Source: an uncultured Marvinbryantia sp.
GTDB taxonomy: Bacteria > Bacillota > Clostridia > Lachnospirales > Lachnospiraceae
Assembly: GCA_934408725.1 (NCBI GenBank)
Contig: CAKRVB010000010.1
Location: forward strand, 1-64,000
Direction of reading: 5' to 3'
DNA: 64,000 nucleotides
In this document: in pieces, positions 16,389 to 25,617 of the stretch
Layout of the letters: each line of letters begins with the position of its first letter
How positions within the stretch are numbered: position 1 is the first letter of the stretch
Program-made: the position numbers and the translations under genes
Notes under the pieces: generated by a model
What the model saw: only the letters and a program-made list of their open reading frames with translations
Told to the model about the DNA's origin: nothing
Databases searched by the model: none

Positions 16389-17900
16389 TTACTCTATCAT
16401 CTCTTCGATCTCATTCAGTTCCTGCATAATTCCTTTCTGGCGTTCGCTGAACAGCAGGCTCTTGTTATACTGATAGTAGCGGTCGCAGCCGTTCTGATCC
16501 ACATACCAGACTGCATAGTAGTCGGTATTTAATTCTGTCAGGAAAATAACCATTTCCTGGCTGTCTCCAAAGGTCTTTTCCATAAAGTCGAACGCATAAT
16601 TCAACACCTGATCGGCAGCTTCGATCATCTGTTCTCTCTGCTGTGTCTCCGCTGCAAATTTTTCCTTGATGCATGCAAAGGCTTCCTCACCGTCCAGGTG
16701 TGCTGTCTTAACTTCATCCCGATATGATTCCAGTCTCTGCTGAATCTGCATTCTCCTGTGCAGGCTGTCTTTATCCAGCTGTTCTGCCTTTTTCAGCTGC
16801 TCCGTTTCTGCCTCATACTGCTGACACAGGTCTTCAAAAATACCGGATACCTGCTCTGTCTCCATCCGACTCTTTACCTGCTTCATTTTCTCATATAATT
16901 CTGTCACCAGCGCATCCACCTCAGAGGACTTACGGAAATATTCATGGAGTCTTGCGATCAACAGGCCAATGACACTGAGTTTTTCATCAAAGGCCGCTCT
17001 TCGGATCTTATCGCATGCTTCTTCGGTGATATGGCCCTGCAGGATCTCTTCTACCTTATAATCCTTCTGGTACTTGTAATACAGCTCCAGATAATTGGCA
17101 AAATCTTTTGCAATCTTCCAGTGCTGAATATACTGATACACTACCTCTCGATCCATCGGAAGTCCCAGATCTTCATAGACGCCGATCATCTGGGACAAAT
17201 CCTCCCATCCACGGGCAGTAGCAAAGAGCTTACCATCTACCGTGGTCTCCACCCGATAGAAGTTCTCTTTCTTCAATTCCAGATAAGAGATCACTGCCTG
17301 ATGAACCCCTGCCTGATATGCATATTCCTTCCAGACGGAAAAATCGGCTTCCACATCGATCTTTTTGATACGATCCAGCGTCACCACATCGAATTCCCGC
17401 ACCGAGCGGTTGTATTCTGGTGGATTTCCTGCTGCCACGATTACCCAGCCTTCCGGCACCTTCTGATTACCAAAGGTCTTACACTGCAGGAACTGCAGCA
17501 TAGTCGGAGCCAGCGTCTCGGATACACAGTTGATCTCATCAATAAAAAGTATCCCTTCTTTTAAGCCGGTCTGCTCAATCTTCTCATAAACCGATGCGAT
17601 AATCTCACTCATGGTATATTCCGTTACGGAATAGGTCTTACCACCAAATTCCTTTTCCCGGATAAACGGCAGGCCTACCGCACTCTGTCTGGTATGATGC
17701 GTGATGGTATAAGACACCAGTGCCACCTTGCATTCCCTTGCCACCTGTTCCATGATCTGGGTTTTCCCGATTCCAGGAGGTCCGATCAGCAGCAGCGGTC
17801 TCTGACGGATCGCCGGTATACGGTACTCTCCATATTCATTTTTGCTCAAATATGCATGGATCGAATGTTCGATCTCTTCTTTTGCTCTCTTGATATTCAT
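16389..17900 (-). CDS. MoxR-like AAA+ ATPase
   Basis: A 503-residue cytoplasmic ATPase. Walker A is GPPGIGKT near residue 40, Walker B is ILFIDEINCV, and sensor 1 is VIVAAGNPPEYN; an arginine-rich lid follows (VVTLDRIKKI). The C-terminal 200 residues are helical and charged. MoxR proteins pair with VWA proteins as chaperones that insert metals or remodel partners. The VWA gene lies only 12 bp upstream, which fits. ATG with GAGGAG seven bases ahead. It is the last gene before the terminator at 16310-16347. Confidence 0.9.
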   Translation of the reverse strand: MNIKRAKEEIEHSIHAYLSKNEYGEYRIPAIRQRPLLLIGPPGIGKTQIMEQVARECKVALVSYTITHHTRQSAVGLPFIREKEFGGKTYSVTEYTMSEIIASVYEKIEQTGLKEGILFIDEINCVSETLAPTMLQFLQCKTFGNQKVPEGWVIVAAGNPPEYNRSVREFDVVTLDRIKKIDVEADFSVWKEYAYQAGVHQAVISYLELKKENFYRVETTVDGKLFATARGWEDLSQMIGVYEDLGLPMDREVVYQYIQHWKIAKDFANYLELYYKYQKDYKVEEILQGHITEEACDKIRRAAFDEKLSVIGLLIARLHEYFRKSSEVDALVTELYEKMKQVKSRMETEQVSGIFEDLCQQYEAETEQLKKAEQLDKDSLHRRMQIQQRLESYRDEVKTAHLDGEEAFACIKEKFAAETQQREQMIEAADQVLNYAFDFMEKTFGDSQEMVIFLTELNTDYYAVWYVDQNGCDRYYQYNKSLLFSERQKGIMQELNEIEEMIE

Positions 17901-17912
17901 AATCCGACTCCT

Positions 17913-19253
17913 CTATGACTTCTGTTTTATGGCAGCTTTTTCCAGTACATCTCGGTCTAACACAATCTTCATTGCCCACGGTGGTACATCTGTCTGAGAC
18001 TGTTCTTCATCCATGAAGATAAAAGCTGTCTGAAATGGTGGCATCCGCCTCGGATACGTACCGAATCCATCCGTAAAATACAATAATCCTTTCAGATTGG
18101 AAAACTCTTTTTTTCTGCACAGTTCTTCCACGTAAGTAAACGCCGGTCGAAAATCCGTACCGCCACCACCTGCCACTTCAAAATGCTCCATGTAGTCTTT
18201 TAATTCTTCCTCAGAAGTAATCTTCACATCCGCCTGTACTTTTTCATCACACTGAATGATATGAATATTAATCTTTCTGAAAAAGCTTTCCTGTTCCTTC
18301 AAAACACCATATGTTTCTTCCAGAAATGCCTTTACCAGATCCCCGGAACAGGACATGGAGGTATCTATAACAATGGCAAACTCTTCCACTTTCATCACTT
18401 CTCTGGATTCCTGTGGTTCAATCAGCGGCATATTGCCATACATAGATAATCCATAACTGTAAAAAATATAATCAAAGTTATCCGGATCGATCTGCATCTC
18501 TTCCCGAAGCACCGCAAACTTACGCAAAAATGTCCGGTAATCGATGGTCTCCCGGTTCGCCACTTTCAGCTGATCCCGCAGATTTCCTTCCGCATCCACT
18601 GCTTCTTTGGAAAAGGAGTTCAGATCCATCTCCATTTTCTCTCGAACATCCTTCCATTTGTCACGTTGCTGTTCGGTCTTTGGCTGCTGATTCTGATGAT
18701 TCACCCAGTAACGATGATCATCTACCGTAAATTCCCGTACCAGCTGCTGCAGCTTCTTTTCCCCCGGCAGTTCTGTAGTCAATACATGATAGATACCTTC
18801 CGCTGTCAGCACCTTCAGTTTTTTTCGCAGTTCTTTATAGGTACTCTCTCTCAGCCAGGAAATGGGCACCGTCACACAACGTATCTGCATACCGTCGATG
18901 ATGGATTCCATGGCAATATCACATGCCAGATTCCAATATACCGTATCCTCTTGGGGCGGTGTAAAGACATGGCAGAACAGACAGTGTAACACCATATGCA
19001 GATAAGCACGGTTCACCCGCTTTCTGTCATCTTTGTAATAGCTTCCAAGATATCTTGCATTATAATAAATCACATTTCCGTCTGTGGCCACGGTATCTAC
19101 CGTACTGTCCATGGCATAGTCCAGAGAGGACAGCGCCACATCCAGGAATCGCATATGCAGATATAATTCATTTCGTGCGGTAAACAGAATATGTCTTCCC
19201 ACAGATTCCATTCTCCGTGCAAATTCTTTTTCCTTTTCAAATATATCTTCCAT
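17913..19253 (-). CDS. VWA-domain protein with putative metallopeptidase-like N-terminus (DUF2201 type)
   Basis: A 446-residue cytoplasmic protein. The N-terminal half has HMVLHCLFCH near residue 88, which resembles the zinc-site segment of metallopeptidase-like DUF2201 proteins. The C-terminal VWA-like domain has a metal-binding site DTSMSCSGD, then GGGGTDFRPAF and YFTDGFG. ATG 19253 follows GAGGAG. It forms a MoxR-VWA pair with the next gene downstream, and its own upstream neighbour is a leucine-rich-repeat protein. The client is unknown. Confidence 0.88.
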   Translation of the reverse strand: MEDIFEKEKEFARRMESVGRHILFTARNELYLHMRFLDVALSSLDYAMDSTVDTVATDGNVIYYNARYLGSYYKDDRKRVNRAYLHMVLHCLFCHVFTPPQEDTVYWNLACDIAMESIIDGMQIRCVTVPISWLRESTYKELRKKLKVLTAEGIYHVLTTELPGEKKLQQLVREFTVDDHRYWVNHQNQQPKTEQQRDKWKDVREKMEMDLNSFSKEAVDAEGNLRDQLKVANRETIDYRTFLRKFAVLREEMQIDPDNFDYIFYSYGLSMYGNMPLIEPQESREVMKVEEFAIVIDTSMSCSGDLVKAFLEETYGVLKEQESFFRKINIHIIQCDEKVQADVKITSEEELKDYMEHFEVAGGGGTDFRPAFTYVEELCRKKEFSNLKGLLYFTDGFGTYPRRMPPFQTAFIFMDEEQSQTDVPPWAMKIVLDRDVLEKAAIKQKS

Positions 19254-19263
19254 TTTTCTCCTC

Positions 19264-20169
19264 TTACAGATCAAATGTCTTCTTTTTCTTTCCAAAATGC
19301 CGATGCTTATAATCCATCAGAAAACTCTGGATTTCCAGTCGTCCCTTCTGATTGGCTTCTTCTATCAGATCAGACAGTTCCTCTTCCCGCCAGTCAATAA
19401 ATCCGGTCAGAAATTCCAGAATCTCATTCTGTTCGAATTCGATACACCATCCGGCAGCCGACATACGGTGTTCCATAAGGTAAGACTGATAGACTCCTTC
19501 TGCATCTCTGGAAAGTTGTTCTTTCTCCATCAATCTGGTCACCGCCAGTTCAATACAAAAGTCCTCGCTTTCCAGATTCTGTGCTTCCTGAAAAAGCCGG
19601 TCATATTCTCCAAACTGAAATACTCCATCCTGAAAACACTGACGATAGCTGTATCCAGAACCGTGAAACTGCGTCTCCAGCATACGTGCCGGTGTGTTTT
19701 CTACTGCTTCTTCATAATATTCCGGAAACAACAATGTGCATCTTCGATCACTATAAACCAGTCTGGCCTTCAGCTCATGATGCACTTCACTGAGCACATC
19801 TTTCATGCAATATCCCTCCGCCTGATCCATTCGAAAAGTAAGCTTTTTCAGATGATGGCATCCGGTAAATGCACCACCTGCAATATCTCGGGTACGGTGA
19901 GTGATGGTCAGTGCCTCCAGATAATAACATCCATAAAATGCATAGCTGCCGATCTCCCGGACAGAATCCGGAAGAATCATCTCTTTCACCTGATTGCCAC
20001 AGATCGCCGCTTTCTGATCCGGTTCCCGCCTGGCCTGGGAAAAGATATACGGAGCCAGTGCCGTCACCGGCAGTCCTTCGATCTGTGCCGGAACTGCCAC
20101 ACGTTCTTCACTGCCGTATATACGCTTCAGCAGTATTTCCCCATCTTTTACTTCATATTCAAATTCCAT
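19264..20169 (-). CDS. Leucine-rich-repeat (BspA-like) protein
   Basis: A 301-residue protein without signal peptide, so probably cytoplasmic. After a start typical of BspA repeats (FEYEVKDGEILLKRIYG) come two or three LRR_5 units (VKEMILPDSVREIGSYAFYG, LEALTITHRTRDIAGGAFTG, LKKLTF). An all-helical C-terminal half follows, ending in KKKKTFDL. ATG 20169 follows AGGGGGAAAT. It lies 10 bp ahead of the VWA gene and may supply the recognition surface of the MoxR-VWA complex; this role is inferred from position. Confidence 0.8.
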   Translation of the reverse strand: MEFEYEVKDGEILLKRIYGSEERVAVPAQIEGLPVTALAPYIFSQARREPDQKAAICGNQVKEMILPDSVREIGSYAFYGCYYLEALTITHRTRDIAGGAFTGCHHLKKLTFRMDQAEGYCMKDVLSEVHHELKARLVYSDRRCTLLFPEYYEEAVENTPARMLETQFHGSGYSYRQCFQDGVFQFGEYDRLFQEAQNLESEDFCIELAVTRLMEKEQLSRDAEGVYQSYLMEHRMSAAGWCIEFEQNEILEFLTGFIDWREEELSDLIEEANQKGRLEIQSFLMDYKHRHFGKKKKTFDL

Positions 20170-20260
20170 ATTTCCCCCTGTGTTCCGTCCAGACGCATGG
20201 GAATTCATGCGCACAACGATAAAAAGCGGGGAAACTGCTCCCCGCCCTGCCTCTTTTATC

Positions 20261-20497
20261 TTATTCTTCATTCAGTCCATTCAGATAATCATCAATGGCG
20301 CCTGTGGATACCTCATAGCTTTTTGCCACTGGTACGTGTACCTTACCATACACGGAAAAACCTATCCAGCAAACTACCAGCGCACACACTACATATCCGC
20401 CAATCTTCCATGCAAGACGTTCTCTCTTTTCCTTGCGCATGATCTTCTGTCTGTTTGCTTTTTCCTGTTTGTATTTATCTACTTTTGCCTGACTCAT
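20261..20497 (-). CDS. Small single-pass membrane protein, unknown function
   Basis: A 78-residue protein with a basic N-terminus (QEKANRQKIMRKEKRERLAWK), one membrane helix at about 31-50 (GGYVVCALVVCWIGFSVYG) and a short outside tail. ATG with AGGAG seven bases upstream. No family is recognised. It begins 107 bp after the acyltransferase gene and ends about 90 bp before the LRR gene, in the same direction. Confidence 0.7.
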   Translation of the reverse strand: MSQAKVDKYKQEKANRQKIMRKEKRERLAWKIGGYVVCALVVCWIGFSVYGKVHVPVAKSYEVSTGAIDDYLNGLNEE

Positions 20498-20604
20498 ATT
20501 ACTACTCCTATCATCGACACCTGCATATCACAGGCCTGACTGGGAAATGTGATTTCCTTTTGTCATTGTAGCACAGATCCGGCGGAATTTCATCCCTTTT
20601 TTGT

Positions 20605-22413
20605 CTACATCCTCAGCTTTTTATGAAATTCCCGGAAAGTATCTTTTTTCTGAAAAATCATAAGACCTGTCAGTACCAGAAAACTGATACCACTGCAAAT
20701 CACCGATGGATACACAAATCGGATCAGATTCAGCCATACCATCACAATCGGAATACATCCTGCCATCGCTGCCTGAATCAGATAAAACAGATATTCCTCC
20801 CGCTCCAGGTGCTGTACCTTTGCGATTACTGCCATAGAACAAAGCACGCCCAGTGCTCCAATTGGCAGTACAAAGTCCAGAGACCATCCCATCCAGCCGG
20901 TATAACGATCCCACAATATGGCCAATATGGTTATCAAAAGCAGCTGCCACATTTCATTTTTCAGAATATTCCGCCGCTTACTGTAGGCGACGGCCACCAA
21001 AAGCCAGGTGCAGGCGATCCCTGCCGCTGCGAACCCGAACCAGTTTAATGCTCCGGTGAACAGGTAGTCCAATACTGCACAGATGACTGCTGCTACAATG
21101 CACAGAAAACTAAAGATCCGGAAAATCTGCCTTCCCTCTTTCTCCTGCTGCTCATTCCTTCCAGGGAAATCCTGTTTTTCTTCCTGAAATCCAACGGATT
21201 CTTCTTTTAAAATCCTCTGAAAATTCCGTTGTATATTATCATTTGGCAGCTTGGAAGTAAAGCCCAGCAGCATCTGATCCTGATAAGAACAGGAACAGAG
21301 CTGTAAAATATCGGTACTGGCAAAAATGCCAAAATGTTCGATATACGCTTCATATCCAGGTGGAAAACGCAAAATTCCGATATTGGAATATACTGCAGTA
21401 ATGCTGCGACTGCCGAGGGAAGCCCCTAGCATCAGGAAATATTTTTTGATTTCCAGTGGTACTGCACGTACAAACGGATTTTTTTCCAATCTGACATACC
21501 CATTCATATGACGTGCCACATTTTCCTTGATCAGTTCTTTTCCAAACTGTTCTTTCACATGATTCACCACGTCCCTTAGCGTGGTATTCGCCTCAAAGGT
21601 ATAGCCCACCTCAATCCAGCCAAAAAAATTCGCCATGGACTGAGACGGAAAATAATTACGCAGGTTCACTGGCACCATCAGTGTCACAGGCTTTTTCTGC
21701 CGGCTCCTCGGGATCTCTTCTCCAATCGCACACAGCATCACAGACGCCAGAAATACCGTGATGGACACACCATAAGATTTTGCCTTTGCATGGATCTCCT
21801 TCACCGGAATATTCAGTTCCGTAATCTGCATCTCTTCGTGAGGAAGCTTTTCTCCTTTTAATCTGACAGCTGCCGGCTTCTTCTCGCTTTTTCCTTCTGG
21901 TAATGAATAATACTGGGAAAAGCTGTCTTCCTCCTGATCCCACGGTGTACTCTCTTCTCCAGACTCCATTCTGGAAAGATGTGCTTCCGGGTGCTTTTGG
22001 ATCAGATAATTCTGCACCAGTTCCTGTAAAAAGTGCATCGCACCGGTCCCGTCTGTCAATGCATGATAAACTTCAAAATTAATCCGGTTCTTATAATAGG
22101 TTACTTCAAAAAGCAGTGTTTTTTTATCCGGTATATAGAGTCTGCTGCATGGCGGCTTTTTTTCTTCTGATACCACAGGTTTTATCTCTCTTCGCTCCAG
22201 ATAAAACCAGAACAGCCCCTTTCGCAGCACTGTCTGAAACAATGGGTACTTCTTCATGGTCTCATCCAGCGCTTCCTGCAGGATCTCAGGATCTACCGGT
22301 TCTTTACATTCACAGTAAAACCGAAACACTCTGGTATCGTGCTTTCCGGTCACCAGTGGAAACGCAAGCGCTGCATTATCCAGCTTTCTCCATTTTGAAT
22401 ATCCTGTCTCCAT
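20605..22413 (-). CDS. Condensation-like acyltransferase fused to a membrane domain (DUF6320-like)
   Basis: A 602-residue protein. Residues 1-400 resemble alcohol acetyltransferase/condensation-domain acyltransferases, with the catalytic HxxxD motif HALTDG (His117, Asp121) and the later LRNYFPSQSMANFFGW stretch. After a charged linker, about six membrane helices occupy 433-590. It probably moves an acyl group to an alcohol or amine at the membrane; the acceptor is unknown. The start ATG overlaps the esterase stop by one base (TAATG). Pairing with an esterase suggests a make-and-remove acyl modification couple. Confidence 0.85.
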   Translation of the reverse strand: METGYSKWRKLDNAALAFPLVTGKHDTRVFRFYCECKEPVDPEILQEALDETMKKYPLFQTVLRKGLFWFYLERREIKPVVSEEKKPPCSRLYIPDKKTLLFEVTYYKNRINFEVYHALTDGTGAMHFLQELVQNYLIQKHPEAHLSRMESGEESTPWDQEEDSFSQYYSLPEGKSEKKPAAVRLKGEKLPHEEMQITELNIPVKEIHAKAKSYGVSITVFLASVMLCAIGEEIPRSRQKKPVTLMVPVNLRNYFPSQSMANFFGWIEVGYTFEANTTLRDVVNHVKEQFGKELIKENVARHMNGYVRLEKNPFVRAVPLEIKKYFLMLGASLGSRSITAVYSNIGILRFPPGYEAYIEHFGIFASTDILQLCSCSYQDQMLLGFTSKLPNDNIQRNFQRILKEESVGFQEEKQDFPGRNEQQEKEGRQIFRIFSFLCIVAAVICAVLDYLFTGALNWFGFAAAGIACTWLLVAVAYSKRRNILKNEMWQLLLITILAILWDRYTGWMGWSLDFVLPIGALGVLCSMAVIAKVQHLEREEYLFYLIQAAMAGCIPIVMVWLNLIRFVYPSVICSGISFLVLTGLMIFQKKDTFREFHKKLRM

Positions 22414-23396
22414 TATTCTTCGCTTCCCTTCAGAAATGCATTGATATACGTAAAGCTCTCCTGCACATGCAGAAAACGAATTCCCAGAGCAAAAAAGCCG
22501 TGAAAGGCATTCTCGATCCGGTGCAGTTCTACGTCATTTCCTGCTGCCTGCAGTTTTTTCGCATAGTCCTCTCCCTCATCCCGCAGGGGATCCAGCTGTG
22601 CTGTCAAAACCAATGTCTTCGGGAGATGTGAAAAATCCTCAGCCAGGAGCGGCGCAAAATATGGATTCTGCCGGTCCTGTGGACAGCTCTCATACAACTT
22701 CAGATAATCTTCCATCTTTACTGCTGTCAGGAGATACTCTGTACCGTTCTCCTGTACAGAAGGATATGGGGAGTCCTCTGTATAGCAGTTATACAGCGCC
22801 GGATAGATCAAGATCTGACGCTTTGGAGTAAAGTCTCCGGTATCTCTTGCCTTCAGACATACCGCTGCTGTCAGATTGCCTCCTGCGGAGTCCCCCATAA
22901 TCGTAATCTGATCCGGGTGAATCTTCAAAATACTGTGATTTGTGTATAATGCCTTTGCCGCTGCATAGCAGTCATCCAGTGCTGTCGGAAAGCGGTATTC
23001 CGGCGCCAGCCGGTATTCCACCGATGCTACAATACAGCCGGTGGCCTGCGCCATTCTGGCACAAACTCTGTTATATGTGGCAACACTCTCTGTTACCCAT
23101 CCGCCGCCATGGAAAAACAGCAGTACAGAAAAGTGACTGCGTTGATCCGGCTCCAGATGCATGGCTTCCTCAGTAGGAAAATACAGACGCACCGGAACCT
23201 CATACTCCCCATTATAGATCTTTGTATCCAGTTTCTTTAAAAAGATAGCCAGGGCATCTAATTTTTTCAGATCTGCCAGCCGGCGTGAAGACTCTACTTC
23301 AATATTTCCACTGGACAATGCCTGTAAAACGGAATGCATCGTTTTTGAAATCAAATCTTTTTCCTCATCTTTTTCTTTTATCGTCAAAACGGGCAT
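22413..23396 (-). CDS. Alpha/beta-hydrolase esterase (hormone-sensitive lipase family)
   Basis: A 327-residue cytoplasmic esterase. It has the oxyanion motif FFHGGGW, nucleophile Ser in GDSAGG, the catalytic Asp in LDPLRDEG and His in AFHGFFAL, the standard HSL/type IV order. ATG 23396 (MPVLTIKEKDE) is preferred to 23414 because GCAGGAG sits seven bases upstream. It is coupled to the acyltransferase gene downstream and follows the cytidylate-kinase-like gene by 31 bp. Confidence 0.9.
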   Translation of the reverse strand: MPVLTIKEKDEEKDLISKTMHSVLQALSSGNIEVESSRRLADLKKLDALAIFLKKLDTKIYNGEYEVPVRLYFPTEEAMHLEPDQRSHFSVLLFFHGGGWVTESVATYNRVCARMAQATGCIVASVEYRLAPEYRFPTALDDCYAAAKALYTNHSILKIHPDQITIMGDSAGGNLTAAVCLKARDTGDFTPKRQILIYPALYNCYTEDSPYPSVQENGTEYLLTAVKMEDYLKLYESCPQDRQNPYFAPLLAEDFSHLPKTLVLTAQLDPLRDEGEDYAKKLQAAGNDVELHRIENAFHGFFALGIRFLHVQESFTYINAFLKGSEE

Positions 23397-23427
23397 GATG
23401 TTCTCCTGCATCATACCCGTCTGCTTT

Positions 23428-24036
23428 CTATTCTTCTGCTTCAGACGCTGCCTCTACGATCAGCTTCACGCAAAGATCATATCCCAACTTTCCGCTGTCC
23501 AGTGTCATATCATAATTGTGGCTGTCGCCCCATTTCTGGCCGCCGCTGTAATGATTGTAATAGTTATGTCTGGCATGATCTCTCTTGGTCAGCATCTTCT
23601 GTATCTCTGTAGCGTTCTTTGTTCCGGTCAGTTCGGTCACCCGTACGCCTCTGTGCAGTTCATCTGCATGGATGAATACATCCAGTGTATCAATCTCTGC
23701 TTCTTTTAAGATCACATCTGCACAGCGTCCCAGTATCACACAAGGTCCTTTCTGTGCCATCTTGATGATGATTGCTTTCTGAATCTCATGAATAGCATCC
23801 TGAGAATCATTGAAGTAAGAACTGGAGATCGAACTGATCTTTTTCCAGATATCATCGCTGGTAGAGCGGTCTTCCTCTTCCTTTTCAATCAATTTCTTTT
23901 CAAATCCACTTTCTTCTACCGTCGCACGGACAATGTCACGGTCATAAAACGGAATTCCCAGTGCCTCTGCTACCTTTGTTCCGATGGAATGTCCTCCTGC
24001 ACCGTATTCACGGCTGATTGTGATTACTTTATTCAT
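23428..24036 (-). CDS. Cytidylate-kinase-like family protein
   Basis: A 202-residue protein of the Cytidylate_kin2 family. It begins MNKVITISREYGAGGHSIG, whose GAGGHSIG is the family's altered P-loop, then PFYDRDIV and CVILGRCAD. The fold and nucleotide binding are expected to follow cytidylate kinase, but this branch has not been tied to CMP phosphorylation and the true substrate is uncertain. ATG 24036 follows GGGAGG. It lies 22 bp after the AAA gene. Confidence 0.85.
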   Translation of the reverse strand: MNKVITISREYGAGGHSIGTKVAEALGIPFYDRDIVRATVEESGFEKKLIEKEEEDRSTSDDIWKKISSISSSYFNDSQDAIHEIQKAIIIKMAQKGPCVILGRCADVILKEAEIDTLDVFIHADELHRGVRVTELTGTKNATEIQKMLTKRDHARHNYYNHYSGGQKWGDSHNYDMTLDSGKLGYDLCVKLIVEAASEAEE

Positions 24037-24058
24037 AGTAAATACCTCCCTTTCTTTT

Positions 24059-25543
24059 TTAATCCAGCAGCGCATTGACCATCTCTTTGTCAAACACCAC
24101 CTGCGGTACATGATCTACCTCGATCTGATACAATGCATTGGCTGCAATATGCTCTGCTGCCTGCTCCAGATCACGAATACCGGAAGTATTTCGATAACGG
24201 TCGATGACCGCATCCAGTGCCTCCTCGGTTACCACACATTCTTCCTCTCTGAGGCTCATGCGCTTCAGTACTTTCGGAAGTGCAAATCTGGAGAATATCA
24301 CTTTTTTCTCTTCTGTCGTATAATCCGGAATCTCAATCACTGCAAATCTGGACATCAGCGGCGCACTGATCTGATCTTTTTCATTGGCCGTTGCAATCGG
24401 ATATACACCGACTGTCGGGATCATACATTCCATATAATTATCCGTAAAGCCCAGATTATCTAAAAGTGTCAGAAGCACATCTGCCGGATTGCCATTTCCT
24501 TTACCGGAATTTGCCTTATCCAGCTCATTGATGATAAATACCAGATTCGATGTTCCAGCCATGGAAAATGCATCCATGATGATACCTGGCTTGGCATTGG
24601 CATAAATTCTGGAGCTTCCGGTAAGCTGTTCCGGATCATTAATGGAACTCATATCCAGTGTGGTCCACGGAAGCTTCAGGATTCTGGCAACCGCATAGGC
24701 AATCTGAGACTTTCCGGTACCTGCAGGTCCGATCAGCAGCAATCCGTAAGCCGGAAGGGTATGGGTACGGTTGATCTGTATAATGGTTTCTATAATACGC
24801 TGTTTTACCCGCTCCATTCCATAGAGTTCTTCATCCAGAATTCTTCTGGCTTCTTTCGGGTCAATGGCTTCAAAATAATTATTCTTCCACTGAATATTCA
24901 TCATAATCGACAAGGCTCTCTGTGCATGACGCCGTTCTTCCTGAGACACTTCATGGGATCTGGCCACCGCCAGATTCCTTCTTGCCCACAGACGGATATT
25001 ATCCGGCATGGTTCTGCCTGCACAGGTCATGAAATCTGTGATGCTCTGAATGCTGGTCAGCTTCATATCGTCGCCGATCTCTTCCTTGTCCTCCTCTTCG
25101 ATTTCTTCTTCCGGCGCATTGCTGGCCAGGAGACGTTCGATCATGAACTGAAGGAATCCATCTTCCGCTGACAGCTTGGTACCGCCGCCAAAAGCAATCT
25201 CCCGGATCTTGTAGACTGCATAACCATTTTCCAGATTCGCTCCTGAAAGACGAACCGTAATATGATTCTCTCCCAGCCAGCGAAGCAGACTGATAAATCT
25301 TGCATCGATCTTCAGAATATCTGCCTGAATCGTCTCATCCTCTTCTTTAAATTCGAATGCAGTTCTCTTTGTCGGATTCAGAAAAATCCCACAGGAATGA
25401 TGCTTCCACTGCCTTTTGCTGTTATCCAGCACCATAATCGGCTGCTCCGGTGTCGGCTGTGAGTTATCTGAATAGAAAACTTCATAAGTACACTCGGTGA
25501 TCTTCTTACTCTCGGATGCCCCGCTAAAATCAAATACTGGCAT
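24059..25543 (-). CDS. Lon-like AAA+ ATPase without protease domain
   Basis: A 494-residue ATPase. The N-terminal 230 residues are of unknown fold with an acidic linker (EEEIEEEDKEEIG). The AAA domain resembles the Lon ATPase core: DEELYGMERVKQRI, Walker A LIGPAGTGKS, and a Walker B IINELDK in which asparagine stands where aspartate is usual. Sensor 1 TANEKDQI and a lid (ISAPLMSRFAVIEI) follow. No Ser-Lys protease domain is present. ATG 25543 has GAGGAAAA upstream. It follows potD by 74 bp, a gap that holds a 7-bp hairpin (GTAACTG, 25561-25567/25581-25587) but no clear promoter. Confidence 0.82.
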   Translation of the reverse strand: MPVFDFSGASESKKITECTYEVFYSDNSQPTPEQPIMVLDNSKRQWKHHSCGIFLNPTKRTAFEFKEEDETIQADILKIDARFISLLRWLGENHITVRLSGANLENGYAVYKIREIAFGGGTKLSAEDGFLQFMIERLLASNAPEEEIEEEDKEEIGDDMKLTSIQSITDFMTCAGRTMPDNIRLWARRNLAVARSHEVSQEERRHAQRALSIMMNIQWKNNYFEAIDPKEARRILDEELYGMERVKQRIIETIIQINRTHTLPAYGLLLIGPAGTGKSQIAYAVARILKLPWTTLDMSSINDPEQLTGSSRIYANAKPGIIMDAFSMAGTSNLVFIINELDKANSGKGNGNPADVLLTLLDNLGFTDNYMECMIPTVGVYPIATANEKDQISAPLMSRFAVIEIPDYTTEEKKVIFSRFALPKVLKRMSLREEECVVTEEALDAVIDRYRNTSGIRDLEQAAEHIAANALYQIEVDHVPQVVFDKEMVNALLD

Positions 25544-25617
25544 ATTTATTTTCCTCTTTCGTAACTGCTCAGCACCTTCACAGTTACAGTGGCTTCTGAA
25601 CAGTTCCTCTCTTTTAT

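Noticed and set aside
19297..20442. Plus-strand open frame of 381 codons
   Set aside because: Runs antisense across the LRR gene and the small membrane protein, both with good ribosome sites and sensible products.
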